DNA from: a virus
Strand: one strand, 5' to 3'
DNA: 29,927 nucleotides
IMG/VR virus record: IMGVR_UViG_3300030107_001760
Span: 1 to 29,927 of that record
Position numbers and translations under genes: made by a program. Below are positions 14,876 to 21,952 of the stretch, in pieces (the first letter of the stretch is position 1; each line of letters begins with the position of its first letter). Under the pieces are notes generated by a model. It ran no database searches. It saw only the letters and a list, made by a program, of their open reading frames with translations, and was not told the origin of the DNA.

Positions 14876-16896
14876 TGGTTGAAAGTTATAGGCAAGGTAG
14901 AGTACAAGGTTATCCTGAACTTAAAAGATCTTTAGCTAGTTTAGGTTTTAATCCTTTAGATAAATCTGATATTACTACAGGTCCTACTACTGGATCTCCT
15001 ACTGGTCCTACTACTGGTCCTACTACTGGTCCTACTAATGAGCAGGTAGAAAAAGCAAGAGAGCAAACAGAAAGTTTTATAAAAGATTTTGACATACCAA
15101 ATATGTTTGATACGTTTGATCCTTCTAACTCTTCAAATATAATAACCTCAGAAGATTTAATTAAAGCTGCTCAGTTTAGAGCAAGTCCTCTTGCTAGGTT
15201 TGGTCCTACTATATTAGGACAACTTAATCCTGTGTTTGGAATACTAGGAAGAATAGGAACTTTTTTAATAGATAAAAGAATAGAGAACGTATTAAATCTA
15301 AGAGGTGATGAAGATTTATTAAAGGATTGGAAAAAAGGTAAACGTAAAGAAGTTATAGAATCTTTAACTGAAAAAGCTAGGGTTGCAGAAGAAGCAGTAA
15401 AACCTGTAGATGTTCCTGTTGATATAGATGCAGCACAATTTGAAGGTGGCGATACTGGAGTGGGAGCAACCGCTATATCTCCTCAAGAGGCAGCAGCAGC
15501 AGCTGTAGCAGGAGGACAGAACATAGATACCTCTGGTCAAGGAACAACACCACAACCACCTACACCTGAAGCTCCAGATATACCAGACATTGAAGTTCCA
15601 GATACAGATCAAGGAGCTGCGGATGTTGCAGCAGGTTTTGGTATAACCTTTACTAAAGATGGTGGTAGAGTTAATAAATCTTTAGGTGGATTGTTAGCAA
15701 AACTACCAAGATCTATTTTACAAAAAACCTCTAAAAAACCTAATCTTCCTAAACCTAAAAGACTGGTAGCTAAAGATCCTGAATCTGTACGAAAAGAAAT
15801 GTCAGAGTTGATACCTGAAACAACAGAAGATATAACAACAATTACGACACTTTCTGACGAGGTTCCAAAAGATGAAAAACAAGTTGATGAATTATTAGAA
15901 TCTACACAAGATATACAAGAAGATATTATTAAACCTAAAAAAACTAAGAAAGCATATAAATTATTTAGAGTAAAAGATAATAAATTACATCCTTTATTTG
16001 TTGATACTACAACTTCTATTCCTTTAAACAAATGGTTAAAAGCATCTATAGGAGAAAAAACTAAAACAGGTCAAGTTAAAGCAAGAGGACAGTCAGGTCT
16101 TGCTTTTAGACCGGGTTGGCACTCAGGAGATTTTCCTGTAGCTACTCATATTGGTGGTAAAATAGATCCAAAAACAGGAAACAGAATTACAGATAGATCT
16201 TTTAAACCTAATGTAAGAGAAGATAATCAAGTTTGGGCTGAAGTAGAAATATCTGATGATATTGATTGGCAAACTATAGCTAATAGTAGAGCATCTATTA
16301 TAAAATCTGGTCCTAATAAAGGCAAACTAAATTCAAGAGAAGCACACATAACAGATCAAATTCCTGAAGGAGGTAATTATAGATATAAAACTAATCCTAA
16401 TATGAAAGGAAATTGGTTAATAAGTGGCGAGATAAAAGTTAATCGTATACTAACAGATGAACAGGTAAGAGAAATTAATAAACCTACAGGCATACAAGAC
16501 TTACCAAGAAAACACGAAGTAGTTCAAGATACTATAAAAGGTATGTTTATTAAACCTAAATCTAAACCTAAAGAAAAACCCTTTGAAGTAGAGTATGAGG
16601 GAGGGGAAACTATAATGGGTTTGAGTCTCGGAGATACAGCAGAAGAAGTAGCAGAAAGTCTTAATACAAAATTAACATTAAAACAAATAGCTAAAATACT
16701 AGATGAACAAGGTCTTGATTATGAGTATAATAATAGAGATGGTATTACTATTATGACTGAGGTAGGTCGTGATAAAGTATCCCAAAAATCTTTTAAAAAA
16801 GGAACAACATTTAAAACTCTTTTAAATTTTTTAGGTTACTCAAGAGGTGGACAAGTTCAAGACTTGCGAGATGGTGGTAGAGTTAGAAGTAAGTAG
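14875..16896 (+). CDS. 673-aa two-part protein: virion-type N-terminus plus mobile-element-type domain
   Basis: Residues 34-54 are TTGPTTG-type tandem repeats. A helical part with a hydrophobic segment (about 107-135) follows, then a Pro/Ala linker and a KDGGRV tag at 261-266. After a charged linker (about 290-355), residues about 358-548 form a distinct domain: YKLFRVKDNKLHPLFV, FRPGWHSGDFPVATHIG (H416, H425), VWAEVEI, YRYKTNPNMKGNWLISGEIK and VNRILTDEQV. I recognise that pattern from uncharacterised proteins of bacterial prophages and conjugative elements; its activity is unknown. The protein ends SRGGQVQDLRDGGRVRSK. Its ATG is coupled to the frame B stop, and its 3' end overlaps the convergent minus gene by 14 bp. 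Confidence 0.65.
   Translation: MVESYRQGRVQGYPELKRSLASLGFNPLDKSDITTGPTTGSPTGPTTGPTTGPTNEQVEKAREQTESFIKDFDIPNMFDTFDPSNSSNIITSEDLIKAAQFRASPLARFGPTILGQLNPVFGILGRIGTFLIDKRIENVLNLRGDEDLLKDWKKGKRKEVIESLTEKARVAEEAVKPVDVPVDIDAAQFEGGDTGVGATAISPQEAAAAAVAGGQNIDTSGQGTTPQPPTPEAPDIPDIEVPDTDQGAADVAAGFGITFTKDGGRVNKSLGGLLAKLPRSILQKTSKKPNLPKPKRLVAKDPESVRKEMSELIPETTEDITTITTLSDEVPKDEKQVDELLESTQDIQEDIIKPKKTKKAYKLFRVKDNKLHPLFVDTTTSIPLNKWLKASIGEKTKTGQVKARGQSGLAFRPGWHSGDFPVATHIGGKIDPKTGNRITDRSFKPNVREDNQVWAEVEISDDIDWQTIANSRASIIKSGPNKGKLNSREAHITDQIPEGGNYRYKTNPNMKGNWLISGEIKVNRILTDEQVREINKPTGIQDLPRKHEVVQDTIKGMFIKPKSKPKEKPFEVEYEGGETIMGLSLGDTAEEVAESLNTKLTLKQIAKILDEQGLDYEYNNRDGITIMTEVGRDKVSQKSFKKGTTFKTLLNFLGYSRGGQVQDLRDGGRVRSK
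14974..15036 (+). repeat. Tandem 12-bp repeat encoding Thr-Gly-Pro-Thr units
   Basis: Units of the type GGTCCTACTACT (one diverged to GGATCTCCTACT) are repeated about five times in frame inside the 673-aa gene. They encode a flexible TTGP linker. Copy number probably varies between relatives, and replication slippage is the likely source. Confidence 0.7.
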
Positions 16897-17101
16897 ATAA
16901 ACTTGTATCTAAAGATTCACTTAATTTTTTTAAGTGTGTTAGAAAGTTTGCTACTGCTGCTCTGTTTTCATTCTCAGATAAATCAACAGTTGCTTTTTCC
17001 CAATCTTCTTTATGTAAGATAGATCTTTCCAATTCAACTTTCCCATTATTTAAATATACACCATACTCAAATAATATTATTCTTTTATTTGTAGAACTCA
17101 T
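16883..17101 (-). CDS. Hypothetical protein at the end of the minus operon
   Basis: This 72-aa protein starts at ATG 17101 after AGGAAA and overlaps the preceding endolysin gene by 17 nt. The first half looks like beta strands (RIILFEYGVYLNNGKVELER) and the second is helical (NRAAVANFLTHLKKLSESLD). No known motif. It is the last gene of the minus-strand operon, and its 3' end overlaps the converging 673-aa gene by 14 bp. The position beside the endolysin may mean a lysis-related role, which is a guess. Confidence 0.55.
   Translation of the reverse strand: MSSTNKRIILFEYGVYLNNGKVELERSILHKEDWEKATVDLSENENRAAVANFLTHLKKLSESLDTSLSTYF
16894..16936. terminator. Two hairpins at the meeting point of the convergent operons
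   Basis: The first is a 6-bp stem TAGATA/TATCTA (16894-16899 with 16906-16911) around the plus-strand stop. The second is a 7-bp stem CACTTAA/TTAAGTG (16918-16924 with 16930-16936) with a five-T loop. Neither is GC-rich and neither is followed by a proper U run on either strand, so these are not classical intrinsic terminators. Their place between tail-to-tail operons is the reason to list them. The second lies inside the minus-strand 72-aa gene. Confidence 0.3.
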
Positions 17102-17537
17102 GGTTTCCTATACTTCCTAAATATTCTTTAGTGTGGCTCCAGAATGGTTCCACATAATAACTATGATAATATAAAGCATCATGCATCTCAACGGATGGTT
17201 CAAAGATTACATCCATTGCAACCTTTGAGGATATAATATATGCTTCTCTATCATCATACTCTTCTTTCTTTCCATCACAGTAATAAGAAAACTGACACTT
17301 GTGTCTAATCATCTTACCATTAATTTGTTTACCTTGATGAACAACTCCACATATAGTATCAGGAAAATTATCAGACTCTACTCTGTTCATAATAACATTG
17401 CCTACTGCTAACTGTCCTGATAGTGGCTCACCTCTTGCTTCAAAATATATAGCTTCTGTTAAACAATTCAACTCTGTAGGTGTATAACCTAAGACAGTCA
17501 TTGCTGTTGCTAGTGAAATTAAAAATGAATTTATCAT
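17085..17537 (-). CDS. Endolysin: SleB/CwlJ-type cell wall hydrolase
   Basis: This 150-aa protein starts after AAGGA. It has a hydrophobic N-terminus (residues 3-17, SFLISLATAMTVLGY) that could act as a signal or signal-anchor sequence. The Hydrolase_2 (SleB/CwlJ) motif follows: CLTEAIYFEARGEPLSGQLA, VGNVIMNRV and CQFSYYCDG. E28, E33 and E37 lie in the conserved block; the first is the probable catalytic glutamate. The family cuts peptidoglycan glycan strands and serves as lysin in many marine phages. The length is near that of a bare catalytic domain. The N-terminal hydrophobic segment suggests export without full reliance on a holin pore. The holin candidates lie on the opposite strand at 13697-14286. 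Confidence 0.85.
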   Translation of the reverse strand: MINSFLISLATAMTVLGYTPTELNCLTEAIYFEARGEPLSGQLAVGNVIMNRVESDNFPDTICGVVHQGKQINGKMIRHKCQFSYYCDGKKEEYDDREAYIISSKVAMDVIFEPSVEMHDALYYHSYYVEPFWSHTKEYLGSIGNHEFYK

Positions 17538-17546
17538 AGTATATCC

Positions 17547-19463
17547 TTATGTTATATCTACAACTTCACAAACATCTCCAGTACAATTTAAAGATTGTGT
17601 ACCAAGTGTGTTATCTTCTTTTTCATAGTCTCCAAGTTTATTCCAATCAACATTAGTAGGCATACGTTTTAACAACTCATTGTATTCCTCTTCAGTACAG
17701 TCTTGATAGGGAGCTTGTTGATATGTATGTTCAGACATAGGAAGAAAACTTACACCAGACATAGCTTCAAAGTTTGCATAAACAAATGCACCTACATCCA
17801 TCCATTCATCTTCTTTAACACTTACTGTAATAGAAGGTTTATGTTCACACCAATGTTCAGCATAAAGTTTCCATAACTTCATATGTTCGATTGCGTTCAT
17901 ATCGTAACGAGTAGTTGCTCTATCAGGTGATTTCATAGGAAAACTAAACACAGACATAGAGTCTGGTTTAAGTAACTCATCTTCAACTGGAAATCCTGCA
18001 TCTGTCATAAATTGCGTGAGAGGATCTTTTTTGTCTGCTCTAACTGTTCTGATGTAAAACGAAGAGTGGCGAGGGTGAATACCACTCGCAGCATTAACCA
18101 ACTGGCTGACAGTACCAGAAGGTTTAATACAAGTAATAGCAGCAGAAGGCTCGATATTAAAATAGTTAGACCAAACCTTATTAATATTATAAGCATGATG
18201 TCGAAGTCCGTCAAGAATTTTTTCCAAATCATCATTGGTTTGATTAGCAAGTATTGCATTGTCTAATATCCCTGTTAAGCTTACACCTAATAATCTTTCT
18301 TCTTCTGTATTCTTTTTCCATTGTCTACCTAACCCTTTCAAATCTGTAAAGCATGATTGTATTGTACCTAGTATAGTAGCAAGTTCTACTTTCTTTGTTA
18401 AAGTTTGAACAGTATCTTCTGCTCTAACAACAACCTCACTAAGGTTACAAAATTGTTTAGGTCGTAGTATGATTTCACTACAAGGATTAGTTCCATACTC
18501 TATAGTAGGATCTCTTCTATCATACTTAGCTGCTTGTTGTTGTGCTGATTGACGATTAAAGATACCACGTTCACCTGATTTACTTTCATATAAAGATGAC
18601 CACTCCCTAAGGAATGTACCTATATCAGGCTTCTCTGAATAACAAACAGAGTTATTAGCTAATGCTCTTTGAGGTTCTGTCTCCCACCATTGACCACTCT
18701 TAGCATGACGCATACGATCATCAGAAAGATTAGATAAACTAATTAAAGCTGACCTTCTTACACCTCCAACAACCACAACATCTGCAATCTTACACATCAT
18801 ATCATGGCACTCAACACTTGTAAGTTTTCTACCTTGAGCTTTCGTAAACATCTCAACAGAAAATCTAAACAAATCTTCAAGAGGTGCAGGACCACTAGCT
18901 CTGCCACCAAAAGTAGACAGACGAGAACCAGCAGGTCTTACTCTAGACATATCCCACAGAGGTATCATACCAGCATATAATAAATTAATTAGTTCTTTGA
19001 AAGCTTTGAACCAACCTTCTTTAGAATCTTGTACTATAATAGTAGTTTCACTTTGATATAATTGGTCAGGAATCGTAGGTAACTGAGAAACATATTGACG
19101 TTCAACACTAAACCCTACACCTGTACCATGCATAAGAATATATAAACATTCATCAAATGCTCTAGGACTATCAACAGGTAGATAACTACAATTATAAGCA
19201 GAGATATGATTACGTTCTAATGCAGTACCTGCTGTCATCATAGCTCTCATACTAGGCATAACTTCTAATGATGTTATTGCTTGTTCTAATTGTTTTAGTA
19301 TTTCTTCTTTGATTGTATAGCTGTGTTTTTCTTTTATGAAAGAAGAATAAAAATCCAGTAGTCGTATAACAGTCTCATTCCACGTTTCTCTACGACCTTT
19401 TTCTTCTGTCCAACGAGAGTAACGAGATTGGTGTATAAAACTTTGATAATCAGTTGGTAACAT
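17547..19463 (-). CDS. nrdJ: Adenosylcobalamin-dependent ribonucleotide reductase (class II)
   Basis: The 638-aa enzyme converts ribonucleotides to deoxyribonucleotides for phage DNA synthesis using vitamin B12. NCSYLPVDSPRAF places C92 as the first redox cysteine. NPCSE at 326-330 gives the radical site C328 flanked by N326 and E330, and C339 follows 11 residues later, exactly as C408/C419 do in Lactobacillus leichmannii RTPR. The C-terminal shuttle pair C627/C632 (CTGDVC) matches the C731/C736 spacing. No separate radical-generating subunit is present or needed. It is shorter than the 739-aa reference but keeps every key residue. It starts at ATG 19463 with AGGAG and overlaps the preceding gene by 14 nt. 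Confidence 0.93.
   Translation of the reverse strand: MLPTDYQSFIHQSRYSRWTEEKGRRETWNETVIRLLDFYSSFIKEKHSYTIKEEILKQLEQAITSLEVMPSMRAMMTAGTALERNHISAYNCSYLPVDSPRAFDECLYILMHGTGVGFSVERQYVSQLPTIPDQLYQSETTIIVQDSKEGWFKAFKELINLLYAGMIPLWDMSRVRPAGSRLSTFGGRASGPAPLEDLFRFSVEMFTKAQGRKLTSVECHDMMCKIADVVVVGGVRRSALISLSNLSDDRMRHAKSGQWWETEPQRALANNSVCYSEKPDIGTFLREWSSLYESKSGERGIFNRQSAQQQAAKYDRRDPTIEYGTNPCSEIILRPKQFCNLSEVVVRAEDTVQTLTKKVELATILGTIQSCFTDLKGLGRQWKKNTEEERLLGVSLTGILDNAILANQTNDDLEKILDGLRHHAYNINKVWSNYFNIEPSAAITCIKPSGTVSQLVNAASGIHPRHSSFYIRTVRADKKDPLTQFMTDAGFPVEDELLKPDSMSVFSFPMKSPDRATTRYDMNAIEHMKLWKLYAEHWCEHKPSITVSVKEDEWMDVGAFVYANFEAMSGVSFLPMSEHTYQQAPYQDCTEEEYNELLKRMPTNVDWNKLGDYEKEDNTLGTQSLNCTGDVCEVVDIT
18186..18214 (-). 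promoter_or_regulatory. Near-consensus promoter inside nrdJ
   Basis: On the minus strand TTGACG (18214-18209) is followed after 17 bases by TATAAT (18191-18186). It differs from consensus at one position. It lies within codons for ILDGLRHHAYN of nrdJ and would feed the endolysin about 0.65 kb downstream. A late-acting internal promoter for lysis is attractive, but a coding coincidence is possible. Confidence 0.3.
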
Positions 19464-19647
19464 CTAAGGGTAACTCCTCTTGGTTTTCATCTTGTTCTAC
19501 AGGTTCTGGTCCTTTATTTAAAGAGGTAGAGTAGTTTGTTATTTCTTCTCCTAGTCTTTTCAACAAAGGGTTAACTTCAAAGTATGGTTTTCTTTGTAAG
19601 TATTTTTCTAAACTTTGTAGTAATTCTATACTAAGTGGTATCTTCAT
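19450..19647 (-). CDS. Small protein upstream of ribonucleotide reductase
   Basis: This 65-aa protein has a good AAGGAG ribosome site. Residues 1-40 are helical (PLSIELLQSLEKYLQRKPYF), and the tail is acidic (PEPVEQDENQEELPLDV). It overlaps the nrdJ start by 14 nt, so the two are translationally coupled. No known motif. A role linked to nucleotide reduction is suggested only by coupling. Confidence 0.6.
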   Translation of the reverse strand: MKIPLSIELLQSLEKYLQRKPYFEVNPLLKRLGEEITNYSTSLNKGPEPVEQDENQEELPLDVTN

Positions 19648-19658
19648 TTGATTCTCCT

Positions 19659-20267
19659 TTATCTTCCACGTATTGCTCCTATATAATTAAATAGTTTCTT
19701 GGGGTTAGTTTTTACTTCATTTAGTTTATCCAATGGTGGATAGTAATTTCCTGAGATTGAAATTCTTGTTTCCTTACTAAGATTTCTAGATGTTGTGTGA
19801 GGAATATAAGTAGGAAAAATTATTAAATCTCCTTCACTTGGTATTACTTTATGAAAATGTCTATACGTATCTATTTGTACTATCGCTACAAAATCACCAC
19901 TATTCTTTGGAAAATTAACCCAATATACAAATGATAATCCTGCTGGTCCGGGATCTTGATGTGTATGAAACATTGTAGATTGTTCTGGTTCTACTAAATG
20001 TGTCCATGCTTCATCACCCATTAATAAGTAAGGATTGATAGACTTTATTACATCATCTATTTTTTCTAGTAGGTGATTGATAGCTGGTGTTTTTGGTAAA
20101 ACAACATCTTCAATACTAGGGTCCATAGCATTAAAATTTAATTTATTAGCAGACTGTTCTATCGCATCTTTTTTAATTTGTTTATTATCTACTTCACTTA
20201 AAAGATTATGTCGAGACATACCTACTAAACAAATAGGTGAAAACTTTCCTGTAATATAGTCTGTCAT
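19659..20267 (-). CDS. 2OG-Fe(II) oxygenase (PF13759-like)
   Basis: This 202-aa protein has the order of motifs of the phage 2OG-FeII_Oxy_5 group. FHTHQDPGPAGLSFVYWVNF gives the HxD pair H103/D105 and the first core strand. GDLIIFPTYIPHTTSRN gives the distal iron ligand H157, and ETRISISGNYY gives R168 as probable 2-oxoglutarate anchor. The first 80 residues are a helical lead-in. The family performs O2-dependent hydroxylations; substrates of the phage members are mostly unknown. It is coupled by TAATG to the SufT-like gene upstream and lies just before the RNR pair. It is a different subfamily from the oxygenase at 2780. Confidence 0.8.
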   Translation of the reverse strand: MTDYITGKFSPICLVGMSRHNLLSEVDNKQIKKDAIEQSANKLNFNAMDPSIEDVVLPKTPAINHLLEKIDDVIKSINPYLLMGDEAWTHLVEPEQSTMFHTHQDPGPAGLSFVYWVNFPKNSGDFVAIVQIDTYRHFHKVIPSEGDLIIFPTYIPHTTSRNLSKETRISISGNYYPPLDKLNEVKTNPKKLFNYIGAIRGR

Positions 20268-20560
20268 TACATTAATCCTAACTCTAACTTAGCTTCTTCA
20301 GACATCATTCTTTGATTCCATGAAGGGTGGAATACAAGATTAACATATGCTGTATCAATACCTTCAACAGTTTTAACTGCCATTTCTACTGACTTTAATA
20401 ACTCACCTGCAACTGGACAGGCAGGACTTGTTAGTGTCATACTAATATCTACATGATTATCTTTTTCTATAACATCATAAATTAAACCAAGCTCATAAAT
20501 GTCTACAGATATTTCAGGGTCATAAACTTTTTTTAAAGCTTGTTTAATCTCTTCTCTCAT
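20267..20560 (-). CDS. SufT/MIP18-family (DUF59) Fe-S assembly-like protein
   Basis: The 97-aa protein is a complete single DUF59 domain: KVYDPEISVDIYELGLIYDV (residues 11-30, DPE at 14-16), then MTLTSPACPVAGELL (41-55) with the invariant Cys48, then VNLVFHPSW. The end MMSEEAKLELGLM is typical of the SufT branch. Cellular relatives help mature Fe-S proteins; here it may keep a host or phage Fe-S enzyme active during infection. In this window the Cys-bearing nuclease at 23522 is a possible client. It is coupled by ATGA to the MazG-like gene and by TAATG to the oxygenase. This is an unusual auxiliary metabolic gene for a phage of this size. Confidence 0.85.
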   Translation of the reverse strand: MREEIKQALKKVYDPEISVDIYELGLIYDVIEKDNHVDISMTLTSPACPVAGELLKSVEMAVKTVEGIDTAYVNLVFHPSWNQRMMSEEAKLELGLM

Positions 20561-20949
20561 ACCAAACCTTTCATGGTTGGTGGTTTATAATTATCAGACT
20601 TTAATACTTTACCATCTGCTCGATAGATAGGTTTACCTTCATCATCAAGTTTAGACATATTAGAATTATGTACTCTATTAAATGCAACATCAAACTCCCA
20701 TCCATAGGTTACACACATTCCTACGCAAACATAAACTAAATCACAAAGTTCTTTTAAAACTTCTTCATCCTCTTTTAATCGTATAGCATCCATTACTTCA
20801 TTGTATTCTTCTCTTATTAAATCTCTTCTTAATTTTTTTAAAGCATGGATCTTATGATTAGGTGCAGGAAAAGATTCATTGATAGGATGTCCAAATGCAC
20901 TATGAAACTTTGTAAGTTTATCTTGTAGTGTTTCTGATTTAGTCATCAT
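20557..20949 (-). CDS. MazG-like nucleoside triphosphate pyrophosphohydrolase
   Basis: This 130-aa all-helical protein carries the metal-binding signature REEYNEVMDAI (E47, E48, E51) followed by LKELCDLVYVCVG (E67, D70), the EExxE...ExxD pattern of the MazG/PRA-PH family. The C-terminal part FNRVHNSNMSKLDDEGKPIY is shared with phage-type members. The family hydrolyses NTPs or dNTPs to monophosphates; phage copies are thought to tune nucleotide pools or alarmones. It overlaps the DUF3310 gene upstream by 11 nt and lies in the nucleotide-metabolism block. Confidence 0.8.
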   Translation of the reverse strand: MMTKSETLQDKLTKFHSAFGHPINESFPAPNHKIHALKKLRRDLIREEYNEVMDAIRLKEDEEVLKELCDLVYVCVGMCVTYGWEFDVAFNRVHNSNMSKLDDEGKPIYRADGKVLKSDNYKPPTMKGLV

Positions 20950-21202
20950 TAGATACTTCCTCTATTAATTTATTTAAATACCATTGAGCTTTTTTTAAAT
21001 CTTCTACTGGTTTATTTTTATAATTGTATCTCCATAAATACTTTTCAACATTACCTTTAAGGTATCCTCTAAAACCTTCTTTACTCATAGATGCACGAAT
21101 ACTATCAATACATTCTATACCATATTGATTATAATGTTTAGGTTTGTTTACCACATCTTCTTCAGTTGCTTTTCTAGTTAAGATATTACTATACACAGCC
21201 AC
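20939..21202 (-). CDS. DUF3310 protein, nucleotide-kinase-associated family
   Basis: This 87-aa protein starts at GTG 21202 overlapping the previous stop (TAGTG), with AAAGGAG just upstream. It shows the full DUF3310 pattern: VNKPKHYNQYGIECIDSIRA (residues 18-37), GFRGYLKGNVEKYLWRYNYK (43-62) and EDLKKAQWYLNKLI (67-80). The family includes the domain seen in the T7 gp1.7 nucleotide kinase region and stand-alone phage versions. Here it sits with MazG-like and RNR genes, so a role in dNTP supply is likely. The molecular activity of stand-alone DUF3310 is not settled. Confidence 0.8.
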   Translation of the reverse strand: MAVYSNILTRKATEEDVVNKPKHYNQYGIECIDSIRASMSKEGFRGYLKGNVEKYLWRYNYKNKPVEDLKKAQWYLNKLIEEVSNDD

Positions 21203-21594
21203 TACTTATCTCCTTTTTGTTGTACACTTTTTAAATATATATCAAAAAAATAATTCATATCTACTATAGCTAAAGGTTTTTGTCTATTCATTTTAATAAT
21301 AACAACAGACTCATGAGGACCTTCATGTTCTTGGCATTGAGCATATGCATCATAGATACCTTTAAACTTTTCTTGGTTCTTACATTCTATATTAAAAGGA
21401 AAAACCTTTTGTGCAGCAGGAGAAAATTTTATATCTGCTCCAGTCTCTCCCATGATTGCACCTTTAATATCTCCCTTTGATAGAAAAGAAATATGTAAAA
21501 CTTTATCTGCAATAGAATATAATTTATCAACAACAAGATTTTGCAATGCTCTACCTTTAGCTTTACGTGATCGTGTGCTCATTTTACCAGACAT
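21202..21594 (-). CDS. Small PD-(D/E)XK nuclease, resolvase-like
   Basis: This 130-aa basic protein has a GRALQNLVVDKL helix near the start, MGETGADIKFSP with D54, and FPFNIECKNQEKFKGI with the E70-C71-K72 active-site doublet, followed by AYAQCQ. D54...E70-x-K72 matches a PD-(D/E)XK fold, and the pattern is that of small phage endonucleases often annotated as Holliday-junction-type resolvases. It probably processes branched replication intermediates before packaging. AGGAA lies six bases before the ATG. It starts inside the end of the previous gene (11-nt overlap). Confidence 0.65.
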   Translation of the reverse strand: MSGKMSTRSRKAKGRALQNLVVDKLYSIADKVLHISFLSKGDIKGAIMGETGADIKFSPAAQKVFPFNIECKNQEKFKGIYDAYAQCQEHEGPHESVVIIKMNRQKPLAIVDMNYFFDIYLKSVQQKGDK

Positions 21595-21952
21595 TAAATG
21601 TTCCTAACACTTTCTTTTCTATATACTCCGCAGTTTTTGGAGCTACTGTTTTCATCTTAGGTAGTTCGTAGCCAATAAGAGAAGGAGAATACACCACTAT
21701 TCCCCCTCTCTCCAACGACTGTGTTACCACCTTAACATCTTGATCTACCTTACCAACATTACTATCATAGGTAGAGTCAAGCCAAAATGCAGACTCAGAA
21801 GAACCATGTGTTTTTTTTACCCGGACTCCTAACACATTGTCTGCATGAAGCAAGGGATCGCCTTCATGCTTATCATTGTCTGACATTAAGTACATTATAG
21901 CACGATTAATTTCAATGTCAAGCTTTTTTACTGTTGTTTGAAAAATAATCAT
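21584..21952 (-). CDS. Conserved-looking phage protein of unknown function
   Basis: The longest frame (122 aa) starts at ATG 21952, overlapping the helicase stop (ATGA). The first 22 residues overlie an exact sigma-70 consensus at 21921-21894, and a second ATG at 21886 (MSDNDKHEGDPL) could be the true or an additional start, practically leaderless from that promoter. The body is mixed alpha/beta: VLGVRVKKTHGSSESAFWL, then QSLERGGIVVYSPSLIGYEL. No known catalytic motif is visible. Lying between helicase and nuclease, it probably serves replication or recombination. Confidence 0.6.
   Translation of the reverse strand: MIIFQTTVKKLDIEINRAIMYLMSDNDKHEGDPLLHADNVLGVRVKKTHGSSESAFWLDSTYDSNVGKVDQDVKVVTQSLERGGIVVYSPSLIGYELPKMKTVAPKTAEYIEKKVLGTFNVW
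21894..21921 (-). promoter_or_regulatory. Sigma-70 consensus promoter at the head of the 122-aa gene
   Basis: TTGACA (21921-21916), a 16-base spacer and TATAAT (21899-21894) match consensus exactly. The start point would be near 21887, one base before ATG 21886 of the shorter reading of this gene. It would feed the nuclease and nucleotide-metabolism block downstream. It lies in sequence that the longer frame translates, so chance has to be considered. Confidence 0.55.

Noticed and set aside
15364-16031. Antisense ORFs of 82 and 140 aa within the 673-aa gene
   Set aside because: They arise from codon bias of the plus-strand gene; the Ser/Cys-rich products resemble reverse complements of Glu/Asp/Lys-rich coding and have no ribosome site.
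18005-18266. 84-aa ORFs on both strands inside the ribonucleotide reductase gene
   Set aside because: They are shadows of nrdJ in other frames. They lack ribosome sites and have low-complexity hydrophobic composition, while nrdJ keeps all catalytic residues through this stretch.
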